A DNA stretch of 64,000 nt from a virus. Position numbers and translations under genes: made by a program. The notes under the pieces are model-generated. The model was not told the origin of the DNA. It searched no databases and saw only the letters and a list, made by a program, of their open reading frames with translations. Shown here piece by piece: positions 9,212 through 18,281 of the stretch (positions are counted from its first letter, which is position 1; every line of letters starts with the position of its first letter). The stretch covers positions 1-64,000 of the IMG/VR virus record IMGVR_UViG_3300025620_000006. One strand, written 5' to 3'.

Positions 9212-11623
9212 TTAAACTTTAGGCATTAACTCTTCTATGTTAAATCCTAGGTTGTTTTCTCCTGTATTTTCAAAATCAACAGGATTAGAGTCATTTTGTC
9301 TCTGTTGTATCAATTTACTCTGTTGAGTACCTTGCATTTTTAATCTTTTATCTTTACGATCTTCAATATCTTTTTCCTTAGAACCTTCAGCCCCTGTTTT
9401 TATTTGAGCTAGTTGAAATTGATAACCGTACTCTTGCTGCATTAACTTAGCTTTTATCTGCATTTCAGTTTCCATTCTACTTATCTCAAATTGAGACTTA
9501 GCTTGTTCTATGCTAACCTTTTGTTGGGTCAACGCTGCTTGTTTTTGAGTTTCTGCTAATGCAGTTTGCTCTGCTGTTTTAGCCGCAGCTTCACCTTGAG
9601 CAGCTATCATTCTTTCTTGATTTGCTCTTTCTCTAGCTAATTTCTTTTTACGTTTTTGTTTTAGTAATTGATTTGCTAGCTTTAAATTTTTTATTTGACG
9701 AATATCAATTGCGTCTTCTAAATCAATACCTCCAGACTGTAAAGCTACTTGTATGTTTTGTTCTAACTGTGCTTTTTCTTCATCGTCAGGTTCTAACTCT
9801 AGGAATATACCGAAATCATGTAGGTTTAAATTAGATACTTCTCTTAATGTTTCTACATTATAAATAGATATACCTTCTACTAAAGCGTTAGCTGTTAAAG
9901 GATAACTCAAAGCATCTGCTAGTTTTAACGATATATTTTCACATATTTTTAAAGCAATATATAAACTACCTTGATTTATATGTTTTGTAGCTATGTTGGA
10001 TTGATTAGCCGCCATTTTTGCAAGACCTACTAGAGCGTCTTTATCTGGCAAACTACCATCTCTAGCTTCGTTAAGGCCCGTTACATCACGTATCATTTGT
10101 AAGTAATATTGGTACGTTTGTATTAGCGCTGCTAGTTTTTGACCACCTGCAGATGACTGTAATTCTTGAATAGGTACTTTACCTCTATTAGGATCACCAT
10201 CTTGTGTGAGTGATCTACCAACAATAGAACCAGTTTGAAAATACATATTTAATGCTTCTGCTGGATTGTAGTTTGTACCATTACCTAGATCAACCTCTGC
10301 TAAACCGTCCATGTCTAAGAATACACCGTCTGGCACCATCCTAGCTAATACTTGTTGCATTTTTAAATGCGTTAACTGTATCATGTCTGCAAAACCTGTG
10401 CATCTACTTACAATAGATTCTATTCTACCTTTGTACATTCTTGGTGCAACTATAGAATAATTCATTTCTACTTTAGTAGTATCAGCAGCTGGTCTTGTCA
10501 TGTTTTCTGCTAGCTCCCACTTAAGCATTGTATTTGTTCCTAATACTTTAGCTCCAGTGTATAACACCTCTATACTTCTACCGACTCTTTCAAATCCATC
10601 ATTTGGTGGAGGATTAAATTCATCTGTTTTTTCTATTATTTTTTCTAACCCGTTTTCAGTTCTTTTTAATTTAAAAACTTGATTCATGTAAGTTTTATAT
10701 TCAAAATACATTACTTGAACCGTGTTATTGTCATAGTTACCCCACCCAGTTATATATTGTCTATTACCAGGCATTTCTTGAATTCTTTGTAATTCTTCTT
10801 CTGGAATATTAGGAAACTGTTTTTTAAGCTCTGGTATAGTTATTGATTTAACTTCACCAACATAATATATGTCTTGAAAATTAGGATCTTCTGTGTAAGA
10901 GTATACTAAATAAGAAGGATCAACGTAGTCTAAAGTTATACCATTGGCAACATTAAAATTAGTTTTTGCACAAGCTATACCACATACAACTAAATCTTCA
11001 TTTAATCTTCTCTTAGTAAGTTCCCATTTATTTTTAGCTAAAGTTTGTGTTATAGCTTCTTCCTCAGCTATTTCAATAGCTTGCTTATAACTTAACTGTA
11101 AGTGTAATTCTAATTCTTCTTTTGTTTCTGGTAAGTCTGTTGGAGGAATACTTGTTCTTTGTAGTTGAACTCCTAGTAAATTTTCAGCAGCTTGCATTTG
11201 TTCTTTAGCAAACATATCTTCTGCAACAGCAGTCGCATACATGGTTCTTTTTTTGACAGAAGCAGGATCTTGCGAATAAGCTTTTATATCGTATTCTTTA
11301 CTAGATATACCGTTTACAACAATATCAACAAATTTAGATAATATAGGAACCGGCTTCCAGTCTAGATTTAAGTAGCTTAAGTCACCGTTTATTGATAGTT
11401 CGTCTTTGTATTTTTGAACAGGTTGTTCACCTCTAGCGTATAATCTTAAATGATGAAAATTATTAAAACTAGTAAGATATCTATTACCATTAGTTCGGCC
11501 TTGATTAAACCACTCTGTCTCAATAGCTTGCGCCACTTGTGAACCATATTCTAACGAAGCTTTTTCATAATCCGGTACTACCTGACTAGGAAAGGCGCTA
11601 TTTGAGTTAGTGTACATTTTCAT
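9212..11623 (-). CDS. Portal protein
   Basis: 803 residues, large for a portal and of a size I associate with crAss-like and related Bacteroidota podoviruses. It directly follows the large terminase gene with no gap. The N-terminal half contains the wing/stem-type region; the C-terminal part (about 620-740) is a long Gln/Lys/Glu-rich helix with repeated Ala and Gln (QKAALTQQKVSIEQAKSQFE), as expected of a portal barrel or crown. It would form the dodecameric DNA gate at the capsid vertex and dock the terminase. Called from size, architecture and neighbours. Confidence 0.8.
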   Translation of the reverse strand: MKMYTNSNSAFPSQVVPDYEKASLEYGSQVAQAIETEWFNQGRTNGNRYLTSFNNFHHLRLYARGEQPVQKYKDELSINGDLSYLNLDWKPVPILSKFVDIVVNGISSKEYDIKAYSQDPASVKKRTMYATAVAEDMFAKEQMQAAENLLGVQLQRTSIPPTDLPETKEELELHLQLSYKQAIEIAEEEAITQTLAKNKWELTKRRLNEDLVVCGIACAKTNFNVANGITLDYVDPSYLVYSYTEDPNFQDIYYVGEVKSITIPELKKQFPNIPEEELQRIQEMPGNRQYITGWGNYDNNTVQVMYFEYKTYMNQVFKLKRTENGLEKIIEKTDEFNPPPNDGFERVGRSIEVLYTGAKVLGTNTMLKWELAENMTRPAADTTKVEMNYSIVAPRMYKGRIESIVSRCTGFADMIQLTHLKMQQVLARMVPDGVFLDMDGLAEVDLGNGTNYNPAEALNMYFQTGSIVGRSLTQDGDPNRGKVPIQELQSSAGGQKLAALIQTYQYYLQMIRDVTGLNEARDGSLPDKDALVGLAKMAANQSNIATKHINQGSLYIALKICENISLKLADALSYPLTANALVEGISIYNVETLREVSNLNLHDFGIFLELEPDDEEKAQLEQNIQVALQSGGIDLEDAIDIRQIKNLKLANQLLKQKRKKKLARERANQERMIAAQGEAAAKTAEQTALAETQKQAALTQQKVSIEQAKSQFEISRMETEMQIKAKLMQQEYGYQFQLAQIKTGAEGSKEKDIEDRKDKRLKMQGTQQSKLIQQRQNDSNPVDFENTGENNLGFNIEELMPKV

Positions 11624-13834
11624 TTATTCAATTATTTTTGACATTGTTCCTTTATTATTATATCTTTTAAAACCAAGATCATAAGTTTTCCTTGTAATTG
11701 TAGGTATTGGTCTATATTTATTTTTATTGCAGGCCATTATTGCTAGGCCAGAACTTATAGATGCATCATGTTTTGTTCTGTTATTTATATTAAATTTAGA
11801 CCAATCGTTTAATGTTCTTTGAAAGTAAATATCTCCATATGTTCCATTTTGTTTTAAACCTACAAAATCTTCTATATATGATTCTATAGCAGCCGCGTGA
11901 GCTTGTTTAATATCTTCTGATGAATTAGGTATTCCACCTATCTCTCTTTCTGTAATAGATAGTTTTAATTTATCCGGTCTATTCATTGCAAAACCTCTAT
12001 AACCTCTTCTTTTAAAATGATACAGTAATCTAGGTTTATTATTTTCCGCTAATATAGGCATTCCATAAAAAATACAAGCCATTAAAACATCTTCAAAAAA
12101 CATTTCAGCGGTTTGAGGTCTTGCTATATATTCTAAAAAGAAATGATTTGCAGGAGCGTTCTCCATGCTAAACTTAGTTAGACCATGTAAAGATCCATTA
12201 GAACCTCTGCCATCCACTGTTCCTGATATGTCATAAGAGTCACATCCAAAAGCACCCATGTGTTCATTAGCTGGGTATTTTATACCTCTTTTAATTATAA
12301 TCTTATTTTGTTGACTAACGTCTGGCACCCATGATAAATAAAATTTACCATTATTTTTAGGTGCAAAAAGAACTCGTGTATCTTTTATTCCGTTTTCCCA
12401 GTAAAAATCTCCTCTTGTTACTAGCTTTGTTTTACCAACATCACCATTGTAATCTATTTGCTCATAAATCTTAGTTAAATTAAATAACGAAGATTTAGCT
12501 TCGTCTCTGAAAGCATGTTCTTCAGTTCTTGGAAATTGTCTATAGAATTCATTTAAAGCGTCTTGATCTTGCTTTAAACCATCTACTTCATTTTGCCAAT
12601 ATTCTATTACTCCTTGTTTTATTTTTACTCCGTGAGGGTCTTCAATCGGTTTCTTTGGTGTGTCGAATACAGGTACGCCATAAGAATCAATGTATCCTTC
12701 GTAGTTCCATTCCATAGGTATGAACAAAGAATAGAGTCCGCTGCGAGTCTGTCCATTGGCGTTTCTTTCTGTAACATCTGAGTCATAGTATAATTTCTTG
12801 AAGTTATCACCTCCTTTGTCTAAAGCATTAGATGTTGAACCCATCATACACTTTCCAATAATTCTACTACCTAATCTAAGGGTGGTTTTCGTAACGCGCC
12901 AGTTGTTGAGGATGTTGTTCGGCCTTTCCCATTTACCGGATTCATCGTGGACGAGGAGTTTGAGTTTCTCCCCATCGTAGGCATTGTCACCCGTGTTCTT
13001 CCAATCGATAGTGGTATCGAGTCCCTCAAGATCGGCCGCGGTCTCGTTGGCGATGAGTTTCCTCCTGGTGAATTTGGACGCTGGTACTCTATAGGCAAGT
13101 TCGGTCTTGGGACGGTCCATTCCGTCCTGTATCGGTTTAAAAAAGAACGGATAATTGACCGATATTGGGACGACCTTATCAGTGAACATTGTCTTTGCGT
13201 CGGCCCCAGATTTGGACAATATTCCGTACCGTGAATCGGAATTAATAGTTGCAAGATTAACCACCTCTCCTGATGCCATAAAAGAAAATCCCGATCTACG
13301 GTTTTTAAGATAGCACATTCCATAACACCTGATGTCGGCTTTACAAGCTTCCCAGAATATAAAGAATAATCTGTTTGCTTCCCTAAAGTCTGGTTTCCCA
13401 ACATCAATTTTGGACCACTGCAAGTACATATAGTGAGTACCAGTAAGGTAAGTAGCCACACTCTTATTATAGAACCAAAAACCTTGCTCTCTTCTAGTAA
13501 ATTCTTTATCAATGTAGTCATACCATTTTTCTTTAAAATCAACTGGGTACTCTTCCCAATCAAAAATTGTTTTGATTTTTTTGAAAGCAACTGGTAATGT
13601 TTCTCTATTCCATTTGTTGTTTTTAAATTTAACAACATCCTTAGGAACTTCAGGTAATCCTATATATAAATTTTGTATTTTATATATTTCACCTATTCTT
13701 CCTGTTTTAGATATAATAACTATATCATGTTCTTCATTGTAACCATACTCCCACTTATTATACCTATTCATTCTTTTTAGAACTTTAGGTTTCACGTGGT
13801 CTTCAACAACAGTAAAAAGATCTTGCGTATACAT
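11624..13834 (-). CDS. terL: Terminase large subunit
   Basis: 736 residues. ATPase half: a Walker A-like segment near residue 178 (KNRRSGFSFMAS) and a Walker B near residue 296 (LKLLVHDESGK, hydrophobic run followed by DE). Nuclease half: acidic residues such as GAFGCDSYDISG near residue 530 fit an RNase H-like packaging nuclease. The enzyme cuts concatemeric DNA and pumps it into the prohead. The start overlaps the stop of the upstream 91-aa gene by one base. The stretch 12885-13260, covering Walker B, is clearly GC-richer than its surroundings; the reading frame is intact across it. Confidence 0.9.
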   Translation of the reverse strand: MYTQDLFTVVEDHVKPKVLKRMNRYNKWEYGYNEEHDIVIISKTGRIGEIYKIQNLYIGLPEVPKDVVKFKNNKWNRETLPVAFKKIKTIFDWEEYPVDFKEKWYDYIDKEFTRREQGFWFYNKSVATYLTGTHYMYLQWSKIDVGKPDFREANRLFFIFWEACKADIRCYGMCYLKNRRSGFSFMASGEVVNLATINSDSRYGILSKSGADAKTMFTDKVVPISVNYPFFFKPIQDGMDRPKTELAYRVPASKFTRRKLIANETAADLEGLDTTIDWKNTGDNAYDGEKLKLLVHDESGKWERPNNILNNWRVTKTTLRLGSRIIGKCMMGSTSNALDKGGDNFKKLYYDSDVTERNANGQTRSGLYSLFIPMEWNYEGYIDSYGVPVFDTPKKPIEDPHGVKIKQGVIEYWQNEVDGLKQDQDALNEFYRQFPRTEEHAFRDEAKSSLFNLTKIYEQIDYNGDVGKTKLVTRGDFYWENGIKDTRVLFAPKNNGKFYLSWVPDVSQQNKIIIKRGIKYPANEHMGAFGCDSYDISGTVDGRGSNGSLHGLTKFSMENAPANHFFLEYIARPQTAEMFFEDVLMACIFYGMPILAENNKPRLLYHFKRRGYRGFAMNRPDKLKLSITEREIGGIPNSSEDIKQAHAAAIESYIEDFVGLKQNGTYGDIYFQRTLNDWSKFNINNRTKHDASISSGLAIMACNKNKYRPIPTITRKTYDLGFKRYNNKGTMSKIIE
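12885..13260. other. GC-rich patch inside terL
   Basis: By hand count, 60-base blocks from 12901 to 13080 are about 48, 48 and 58 per cent G+C, against roughly a third in the surrounding gene. Codons switch to C/G-ending forms (for example CTC, GTC, ACC) on the coding strand while the protein continues without interruption. Long antisense and alternative-frame openings appear here only because of the composition. Confidence 0.75.
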
Positions 13835-14109
13835 TACTTAGATCTTCCTTCTGCAAAACCTTTAAAAGCTTTTTCTTCTTTAACTTCTTTTGGTTTTTCG
13901 TTTATAATATTTTCTTCTTCTTGTATTCTTTGTAATATTTCAAAGGCATCAAATATAGCTAATTTTTTAGTAGCTGCGGCATTCTTAAGTCTATCTGCTG
14001 AGATGTCAGGGCCAAAATCTATAATGGGCTCTTTAGCGACCTTTATTAGTTCTTCAACCGCTATTTGCCCAGCTTGGATTATACTCTTCTTGGTTTTCTT
14101 TATTTCCAT
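13834..14109 (-). CDS. Small helical protein upstream of terL (possible terminase small subunit)
   Basis: 91 residues, helical and charged, with a C-terminal basic tail. It is translationally coupled to terL (one-base overlap) and overlaps the upstream gene by 56 bases. Small terminase subunits often lie here, but no HTH motif is recognisable, so that identity is only a suggestion. Confidence 0.55.
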   Translation of the reverse strand: MEIKKTKKSIIQAGQIAVEELIKVAKEPIIDFGPDISADRLKNAAATKKLAIFDAFEILQRIQEEENIINEKPKEVKEEKAFKGFAEGRSK

Positions 14110-14659
14110 ATTTAATTACAATATCATTAGATTTCATACAATATAAACGCTCGTTTTCTACATTAAAATCATATTCCCCATAAGGAGTATAACCAACACA
14201 GTCTCCCTCGTTTATTCCTAGCGCTTCTAAGGAACTATTACCTATTTTAAGTATACCAACAAGGTGCTGTTCTTTATTTGTTGTTAATTTGTCTTTAGAT
14301 TTTAAAGGTTTAACAAAACATCTATTGTTTACAGCTTTCCATTCATTGTTATTTTTACACAAGTATATTTGATCAAGAGCGCAGAAAAACAAATTATCTT
14401 TAAAATAAGATCTTGATTTTTTCTTTACACCTTGCATGCTATAAAAAGTTCTAAAAACATTATGGTGTATTAATACTAAATCGCCTTTTTTTATAATAGT
14501 TTCATAAGCAGCTGGAGTTTCAATAACCTCTGCTACATTATTTACAAATTTAAAACTTTCAATTTTAGTATTTAATATAAGCTCTTTGTTACCTATTGTT
14601 TTTTTATTTTCGTAAGTATCTCCCAAAGGTTTTACTATGAAATCATACAAGCTTTTCAT
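14054..14659 (-). CDS. Tandem GroES-like co-chaperonin domain protein
   Basis: 201 residues. Two successive regions look like GroES beta-barrels. Domain 1 (about 1-105): DFIVKPL near the start, a variable loop, then VAEVIETP and KKGDLVLIHHNVFR. Domain 2 (about 110-190): RCFVKPL, a loop, LVGILKIGNS, INEGDCVGYTPYGEY and a closing RLYCMKSNDIVIKYG. This is the GroES order: VKPL strand, mobile loop, GD-V turn, terminal DI strand. A tandem arrangement differs from single-domain GroES and from T4 gp31. It probably works with the phage or host GroEL in folding capsid proteins. Assignment is by motif reading. Confidence 0.6.
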   Translation of the reverse strand: MKSLYDFIVKPLGDTYENKKTIGNKELILNTKIESFKFVNNVAEVIETPAAYETIIKKGDLVLIHHNVFRTFYSMQGVKKKSRSYFKDNLFFCALDQIYLCKNNNEWKAVNNRCFVKPLKSKDKLTTNKEQHLVGILKIGNSSLEALGINEGDCVGYTPYGEYDFNVENERLYCMKSNDIVIKYGNKENQEEYNPSWANSG

Positions 14660-14886
14660 TAATACTCTAGATCGTACTCAATGGATATAGCCATGTTAGA
14701 ATTAAACTTCTTCCACGGCAATACCTCATTGTTTTTCTTTATGTGAATATTATAAGAATTATCTTTCTGGTCTTGAGTTATATAGGCAATTTCATGACCA
14801 CCATAGACACTTTGTCCAACAGAGTAGTGCATAGCATCGCTTTTATAATCAGCACCTATACTGATTTTTCTTATTACATTAGTCAT
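14659..14886 (-). CDS. Small protein of unknown function (75 aa)
   Basis: 75 residues with beta-prone sequence (GADYKSDAMHYSVGQSVYGG). It overlaps both neighbours by one base (stop/start overlap), so it is translationally coupled in the late operon. No motif recognised. Confidence 0.6.
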   Translation of the reverse strand: MTNVIRKISIGADYKSDAMHYSVGQSVYGGHEIAYITQDQKDNSYNIHIKKNNEVLPWKKFNSNMAISIEYDLEY

Positions 14887-15158
14887 TAGTCCTCAGCCTT
14901 AACAACAGCTGTTTCACCGTCATCTTTTTCTATTTCAGTGTATTCGCCTGTTTGTATGTTTATATTAATAGAACCGTATTTCTCCTCAAGAGCTTGTTTA
15001 TTCTCTTCTATTTTAGGAAGTAATAAATCTAACTGAGATAAAAGCGTGTGCTTTCTCACGTCGGATAACCCTAGTTGCTCTATTATTTTTTGATAATTAG
15101 CTTGTTGTTCTTGAACAACTTTTAACTCTTCTTCTGTAATTTTAAAGCTTTCTGCCAT
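14886..15158 (-). CDS. Small coiled-coil protein (90 aa)
   Basis: 90 residues, mostly one long charged helix (EEELKVVQEQQANYQKIIEQ) with a short acidic tail. It is coupled to the 75-aa gene downstream. Function unknown; possibly a chaperone or assembly factor by its place in the head operon. Confidence 0.6.
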   Translation of the reverse strand: MAESFKITEEELKVVQEQQANYQKIIEQLGLSDVRKHTLLSQLDLLLPKIEENKQALEEKYGSININIQTGEYTEIEKDDGETAVVKAED

Positions 15159-15163
15159 TTTAT

Positions 15164-15505
15164 TTAATTTAATTTAGTGAATTGTTGAAGCATACCATTC
15201 GCTTCTTTTGTTAATATATTATCTTCTAATCTGTACTCAGTAATAAATTTGACATTGTTAACGTTGTCTTCGTATTCTGTTTGGACTAAACCGTTTTTTT
15301 CATACAAAAAACTTTCTTTAATATTGAATTGGTCACCTAATCTAAAGTTCCAAAATTTTAAAGATTTAATAATCTTGTCGTGATATACAACTAAAACAGT
15401 TTCTTCGTTGTTGATATCTTGCCACACTCCAGCAAATTCTTTTCTATCTTGTGAATACATTAGAATAGAACAGAATAAACATAATGATAATATTAGTTTT
15501 TTCAT
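15164..15505 (-). CDS. Secreted/periplasmic protein with signal peptide (113 aa)
   Basis: 113 residues. The N-terminus MKKLILSLCLFCSILMYSQ is a classical signal peptide: KK, hydrophobic core, then Ser-Gln, a cleavage context typical of flavobacterial exported proteins. The mature part is a small beta-rich domain with a WQDINNEETVLVVYHD stretch. A protein exported during late infection could act on the envelope, in lysis or in superinfection exclusion. No family is recognised. It strengthens the host assignment. Confidence 0.65.
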   Translation of the reverse strand: MKKLILSLCLFCSILMYSQDRKEFAGVWQDINNEETVLVVYHDKIIKSLKFWNFRLGDQFNIKESFLYEKNGLVQTEYEDNVNNVKFITEYRLEDNILTKEANGMLQQFTKLN

Positions 15506-15541
15506 TTTATTAGATTTTATTTAATTTAATTAATACTCTTA

Positions 15542-15943
15542 CTATTTATTATTACTTATAGATTTGAATTTTTCCACGCCTCGTGATCCAAAATAAGCTA
15601 TATAAACAGTTGTAAGTAACTGCTTTAATAATCCAATCCACTCTTGTTCTACAGTAAAAGATATTTCATGATGACTATCAACCCATATAAAAGCTATAGC
15701 CATAATAGATAAAAATATTAAAGCCATAGGTCGTGTGTTTTTAGAAAGCCATGAATCTGATTTCATATCGCTTTCCCAACGCCTCGTTATTTGACTCTCT
15801 GCTTCTGCATTAGCTTTATCCATTATTTCTTGGATTTGCTTTTTAATTAGCAGCTTTTCCTCTTTTGTGGTTGTAAGCTTATCAATGACGTCACCAACTT
15901 CTTTGATGACGCCACCTGTAAGCCATTGAATTATTTTTTTCAA
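15542..15943 (-). CDS. Holin of the 3-TM (GTA-type) superfamily
   Basis: 133 residues. An amphipathic charged N-terminal helix (about 20-55) leads to RRWESDMKSDSWLSKNTRP, a hallmark before the membrane part of 3-TM holins. Two hydrophobic segments follow (ALIFLSIMAIAFIWV and a second around LLKQLLTTVYIAYFG). Holins form the inner-membrane lesion that times lysis. The amidase lies about 34 kb away in window coordinates but in the same late unit if the genome is circular. Confidence 0.75.
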   Translation of the reverse strand: MKKIIQWLTGGVIKEVGDVIDKLTTTKEEKLLIKKQIQEIMDKANAEAESQITRRWESDMKSDSWLSKNTRPMALIFLSIMAIAFIWVDSHHEISFTVEQEWIGLLKQLLTTVYIAYFGSRGVEKFKSISNNK

Positions 15944-15949
15944 AATTTA

Positions 15950-16900
15950 TTATTCTTTCTTTTGCCCTTCTCTGTACATGGAAATCGCTTCATCTCTTCC
16001 AAAAAGACCGCTGTTAATTCTTGTTAGTGCAGCTGCTCGACCACCCGCTTTGCCAGCATAACTCTGTCCTTGTGGAGTATTTTGTCTAAATCTAGGCAAT
16101 CTATCTAACGCTTTATTAGCAGCAGTAATAGAATCATTAGTAGCTGTAATATTTGCCTCTTCTCTATCAAAATTAAATCGCTGGTTTCTATTTTCTGCCT
16201 GAATATTACCCTGCAGCACCGTTTCAGCCATTGATTTTGGCGATGTAATGATTTCCTCATTATTTGTACTACTACCAGAATTAGTTGTATTAGATGAACT
16301 ACTAGACGATGTTGCGTTTGCAGTATTAGCTGCGGCTGCGGCTGCGTCTTTCTTTTTCAACTCTGCGACTCTAGCATTAGCGGCTGCTGTTTGTTCTGGT
16401 GTTGGTTTAAAATCAGACCCTAAATCTACTAAACCTGCTTGGTAATTTTTCAGATTATCTGTTGATTGCGTAGAGCTAGAACTTCCACCTCCAGTAGTGT
16501 TTGAACTAGAAGAAGAACTTCCACCACCACTAGTTGTTCTAGACTTTATCGTTTTTGTAGGATGAGTATGACCTTCTGGTCCACCATGTCCTGTATCTGC
16601 CGCTCCGTGTTTCATGTATTTAGAAGCTCCAAAGCTCATTATGTTAGCTACTTTAGCAGCTCCTTTTGCATAACCATTCATTCTTGCAGCTCCAAAAGAT
16701 TGAGAGTAACCCATTTTTGCAGCACCGTGACCACCTTTTGAGTCGTGACCGTGAGAACCTTTAGACGTGTCATAATCATGAGCACCTTTATATTTAGCAG
16801 CGCCTTCTTTTGCTTGGTTTTTTTCTAACTGCTTTCCTGCAGCTGATGAATCTTTAGCTGTTACGCTACCGCCATCTTGATTTGTTTTCATTTTATCCAT
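15950..16900 (-). CDS. Low-complexity protein with GAAK repeats (316 aa)
   Basis: 316 residues, mostly low complexity: Gly/His/Ser-rich N-terminal half, poly-Ser and poly-Thr tracts around 125-150 and 205-215. It has several copies of a GAAK/GAAR/GASK motif (GAAKYKG, GAAKMGY, GAARMNG, GAAKVAN, GASKYMK). The same short motif recurs in at least five other small late proteins of this phage. Probably a virion-associated or internal protein; no domain recognised. It overlaps the upstream gene by 8 bases. Confidence 0.55.
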   Translation of the reverse strand: MDKMKTNQDGGSVTAKDSSAAGKQLEKNQAKEGAAKYKGAHDYDTSKGSHGHDSKGGHGAAKMGYSQSFGAARMNGYAKGAAKVANIMSFGASKYMKHGAADTGHGGPEGHTHPTKTIKSRTTSGGGSSSSSSNTTGGGSSSSTQSTDNLKNYQAGLVDLGSDFKPTPEQTAAANARVAELKKKDAAAAAANTANATSSSSSSNTTNSGSSTNNEEIITSPKSMAETVLQGNIQAENRNQRFNFDREEANITATNDSITAANKALDRLPRFRQNTPQGQSYAGKAGGRAAALTRINSGLFGRDEAISMYREGQKKE

Positions 16901-17279
16901 TACGTTTATTTATTTGTTTTTGCATTAATTTTTTCTCTGCTAATTGAGCATCTTTTTCCCAAGGACCTTTACCGGCTTGCATTACTGAGTAATCATATTC
17001 TTTTCCTTTAAACATTACTTTACCAGCTCCTTCAGAATCTACCTCATAATCTAATCCACTACCTGGATTTTTTATTTCACTTTTATATTGATCAACGTGA
17101 ACTTGTTCATGAGCTAATGTTTTCTGCATTTCTACTGGATCATCTAGTAAATTTTCATTTAAAATAATAACTCCATTTTTAGGTGTTCGCGCATAAACAG
17201 GATCATCACCCATATCTCTTTCAAATACAGAAGTGTTAATTTTATTTAAATCGAACGGAGGGTTTATTTTAAATGCCAT
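16893..17279 (-). CDS. Small zinc-metallopeptidase-like protein (HExxH)
   Basis: 128 residues from ATG 17279 (MAFKINPPFDLNKINTS). A longer start at 17330 would overlap a separate conserved-looking gene, so the later start is preferred. The centre holds LAHEQVHVDQYKS, a HExxH zinc-binding motif with a following acidic/charged helix, then a possible third ligand (EVDSEGAGK). This is the look of small gluzincin-type metallopeptidase domains. It could be a virion protease or peptidoglycan/peptide-cleaving factor. Activity is inferred from the motif alone. Confidence 0.6.
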   Translation of the reverse strand: MAFKINPPFDLNKINTSVFERDMGDDPVYARTPKNGVIILNENLLDDPVEMQKTLAHEQVHVDQYKSEIKNPGSGLDYEVDSEGAGKVMFKGKEYDYSVMQAGKGPWEKDAQLAEKKLMQKQINKRNG

Positions 17280-17430
17280 TGTTATAAGGAAATTTTTTAT
17301 TAAACCATGATTGTCTTTTATCACAACCACAAGGTATGTTAAGACCGTCTGATATTTTATCTACAACGGTCTTAATACCTGTTTTGTTTGTGAATTTAGC
17401 AATGCTATCGCCTAATCCCTTGGATTCCAT
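17269..17430 (-). CDS. Small Cys-motif protein (53 aa)
   Basis: 53 residues from ATG 17430 to TAA 17269-17271. Contains IPCGCDKRQSWFNKKFPY near the C-terminus; a Cys-x-Cys-x-x-Arg-Gln then Phe-Pro-Tyr ending is one I recall from small proteins in other Bacteroidota and marine phages. It starts one base after the stop of the upstream gene and its end overlaps the next gene start by 11 bases, consistent with a real coupled gene. Function unknown. Confidence 0.6.
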   Translation of the reverse strand: MESKGLGDSIAKFTNKTGIKTVVDKISDGLNIPCGCDKRQSWFNKKFPYNNGI

Positions 17431-17862
17431 TTATGCTATTACTTCAGTTGCAATTGCAAAGTCAGAAAAATACATTTGAACCGGGGTTGCTGCTTCATCA
17501 AGTCCTAATTGAACTGTTGATTGTACACCTCCTGGATTAGCAGTTAATGCAGCATATACAGCTTTTTGTGGTGACTTAGATCCGTTTATAATTGCTGGAA
17601 CACCTGCAGCACCATCCTTAGTTGTTGTTACAGTAATGTTTATTACTCTTTGGCTTAGAGTTGTAACTGGTACAGTTGCAGAACCATCATTAGCGATAGC
17701 GTATCCTGCTTGGCTACTTACAGCGCCTTTTAATACAAGTGATAACACTCCTGTTCCTACAACGTATGATACGCTTTGGATTTGATCTACGTTGACTAAT
17801 TCAGTTCCTTGTGTTGCAAGTGCTGACGAGTCAACAATGTTGAATTTTAAAAATTTTGACAT
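17431..17862 (-). CDS. Beta-rich putative virion protein (143 aa)
   Basis: 143 residues, rich in Val, Thr, Ala and Gly with alternating beta-prone segments (VLSLVLKGAVSSQAGYAI; VINITVTTTKDG), no Cys. The composition fits a capsid-decoration or virion surface protein. It starts after a 66-base gap and is followed immediately by the 53-aa gene. No homologue recognised. Confidence 0.55.
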   Translation of the reverse strand: MSKFLKFNIVDSSALATQGTELVNVDQIQSVSYVVGTGVLSLVLKGAVSSQAGYAIANDGSATVPVTTLSQRVINITVTTTKDGAAGVPAIINGSKSPQKAVYAALTANPGGVQSTVQLGLDEAATPVQMYFSDFAIATEVIA

Positions 17863-17928
17863 TTGTTTTTGTTTTGTGGCTGTTAAGCCTGGTTTGGTTG
17901 TTTTTTTTGATTTATCAGTTTACTCTGT

Positions 17929-18279
17929 TTATTTATTCTTCGGTAAGGATTTTATTTTACCATTATGTGTTCTAGCATATCTATGTGTAGATGTTTCTTT
18001 GCTAGGTATTAATTCACCTGAGTATGTAGCATCTCCATATTTCCAACTAACTGTCTTAGCAGCTCCATGATGTTCAGCGCCAGTAGAATTATGACCATCG
18101 TAATTGTAACTACCATGAGCATCGTCAAACAAAGCTTCAGCATGTCCTTTGTGGCCTTCAGCCATTTCTTTTCTACCTCTTGCTACATCTTCTTCTTCCC
18201 ATGAATTAACCATGTGATGTTTTGAGTGTTTAGCGTTTCCGCTGTAATGACCGTAATGTCCTTTATAATTGTATCCCAT
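17929..18279 (-). CDS. His/Gly-rich small protein with GAAK motif (116 aa)
   Basis: 116 residues with 14 or more His (GYNYKGHYGHYSGNAKHSKH), many Gly, Tyr and Asp, and one HHGAAKTV motif near residue 75. The C-terminus is basic. Probably disordered. Neighbouring small genes lie 2-3 bases apart, so they form one operon. Function unknown; the motif links it to other late small proteins here. Confidence 0.5.
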   Translation of the reverse strand: MGYNYKGHYGHYSGNAKHSKHHMVNSWEEEDVARGRKEMAEGHKGHAEALFDDAHGSYNYDGHNSTGAEHHGAAKTVSWKYGDATYSGELIPSKETSTHRYARTHNGKIKSLPKNK

Positions 18280-18281
18280 AA

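Noticed and set aside
12871-13638. Long alternative open frame antisense or overlapping the terminase gene, including 12947-13234 on the plus strand
   Set aside because: They coincide with the GC-rich patch, where stops are rare in all frames; the terL frame carries clear ATPase motifs.
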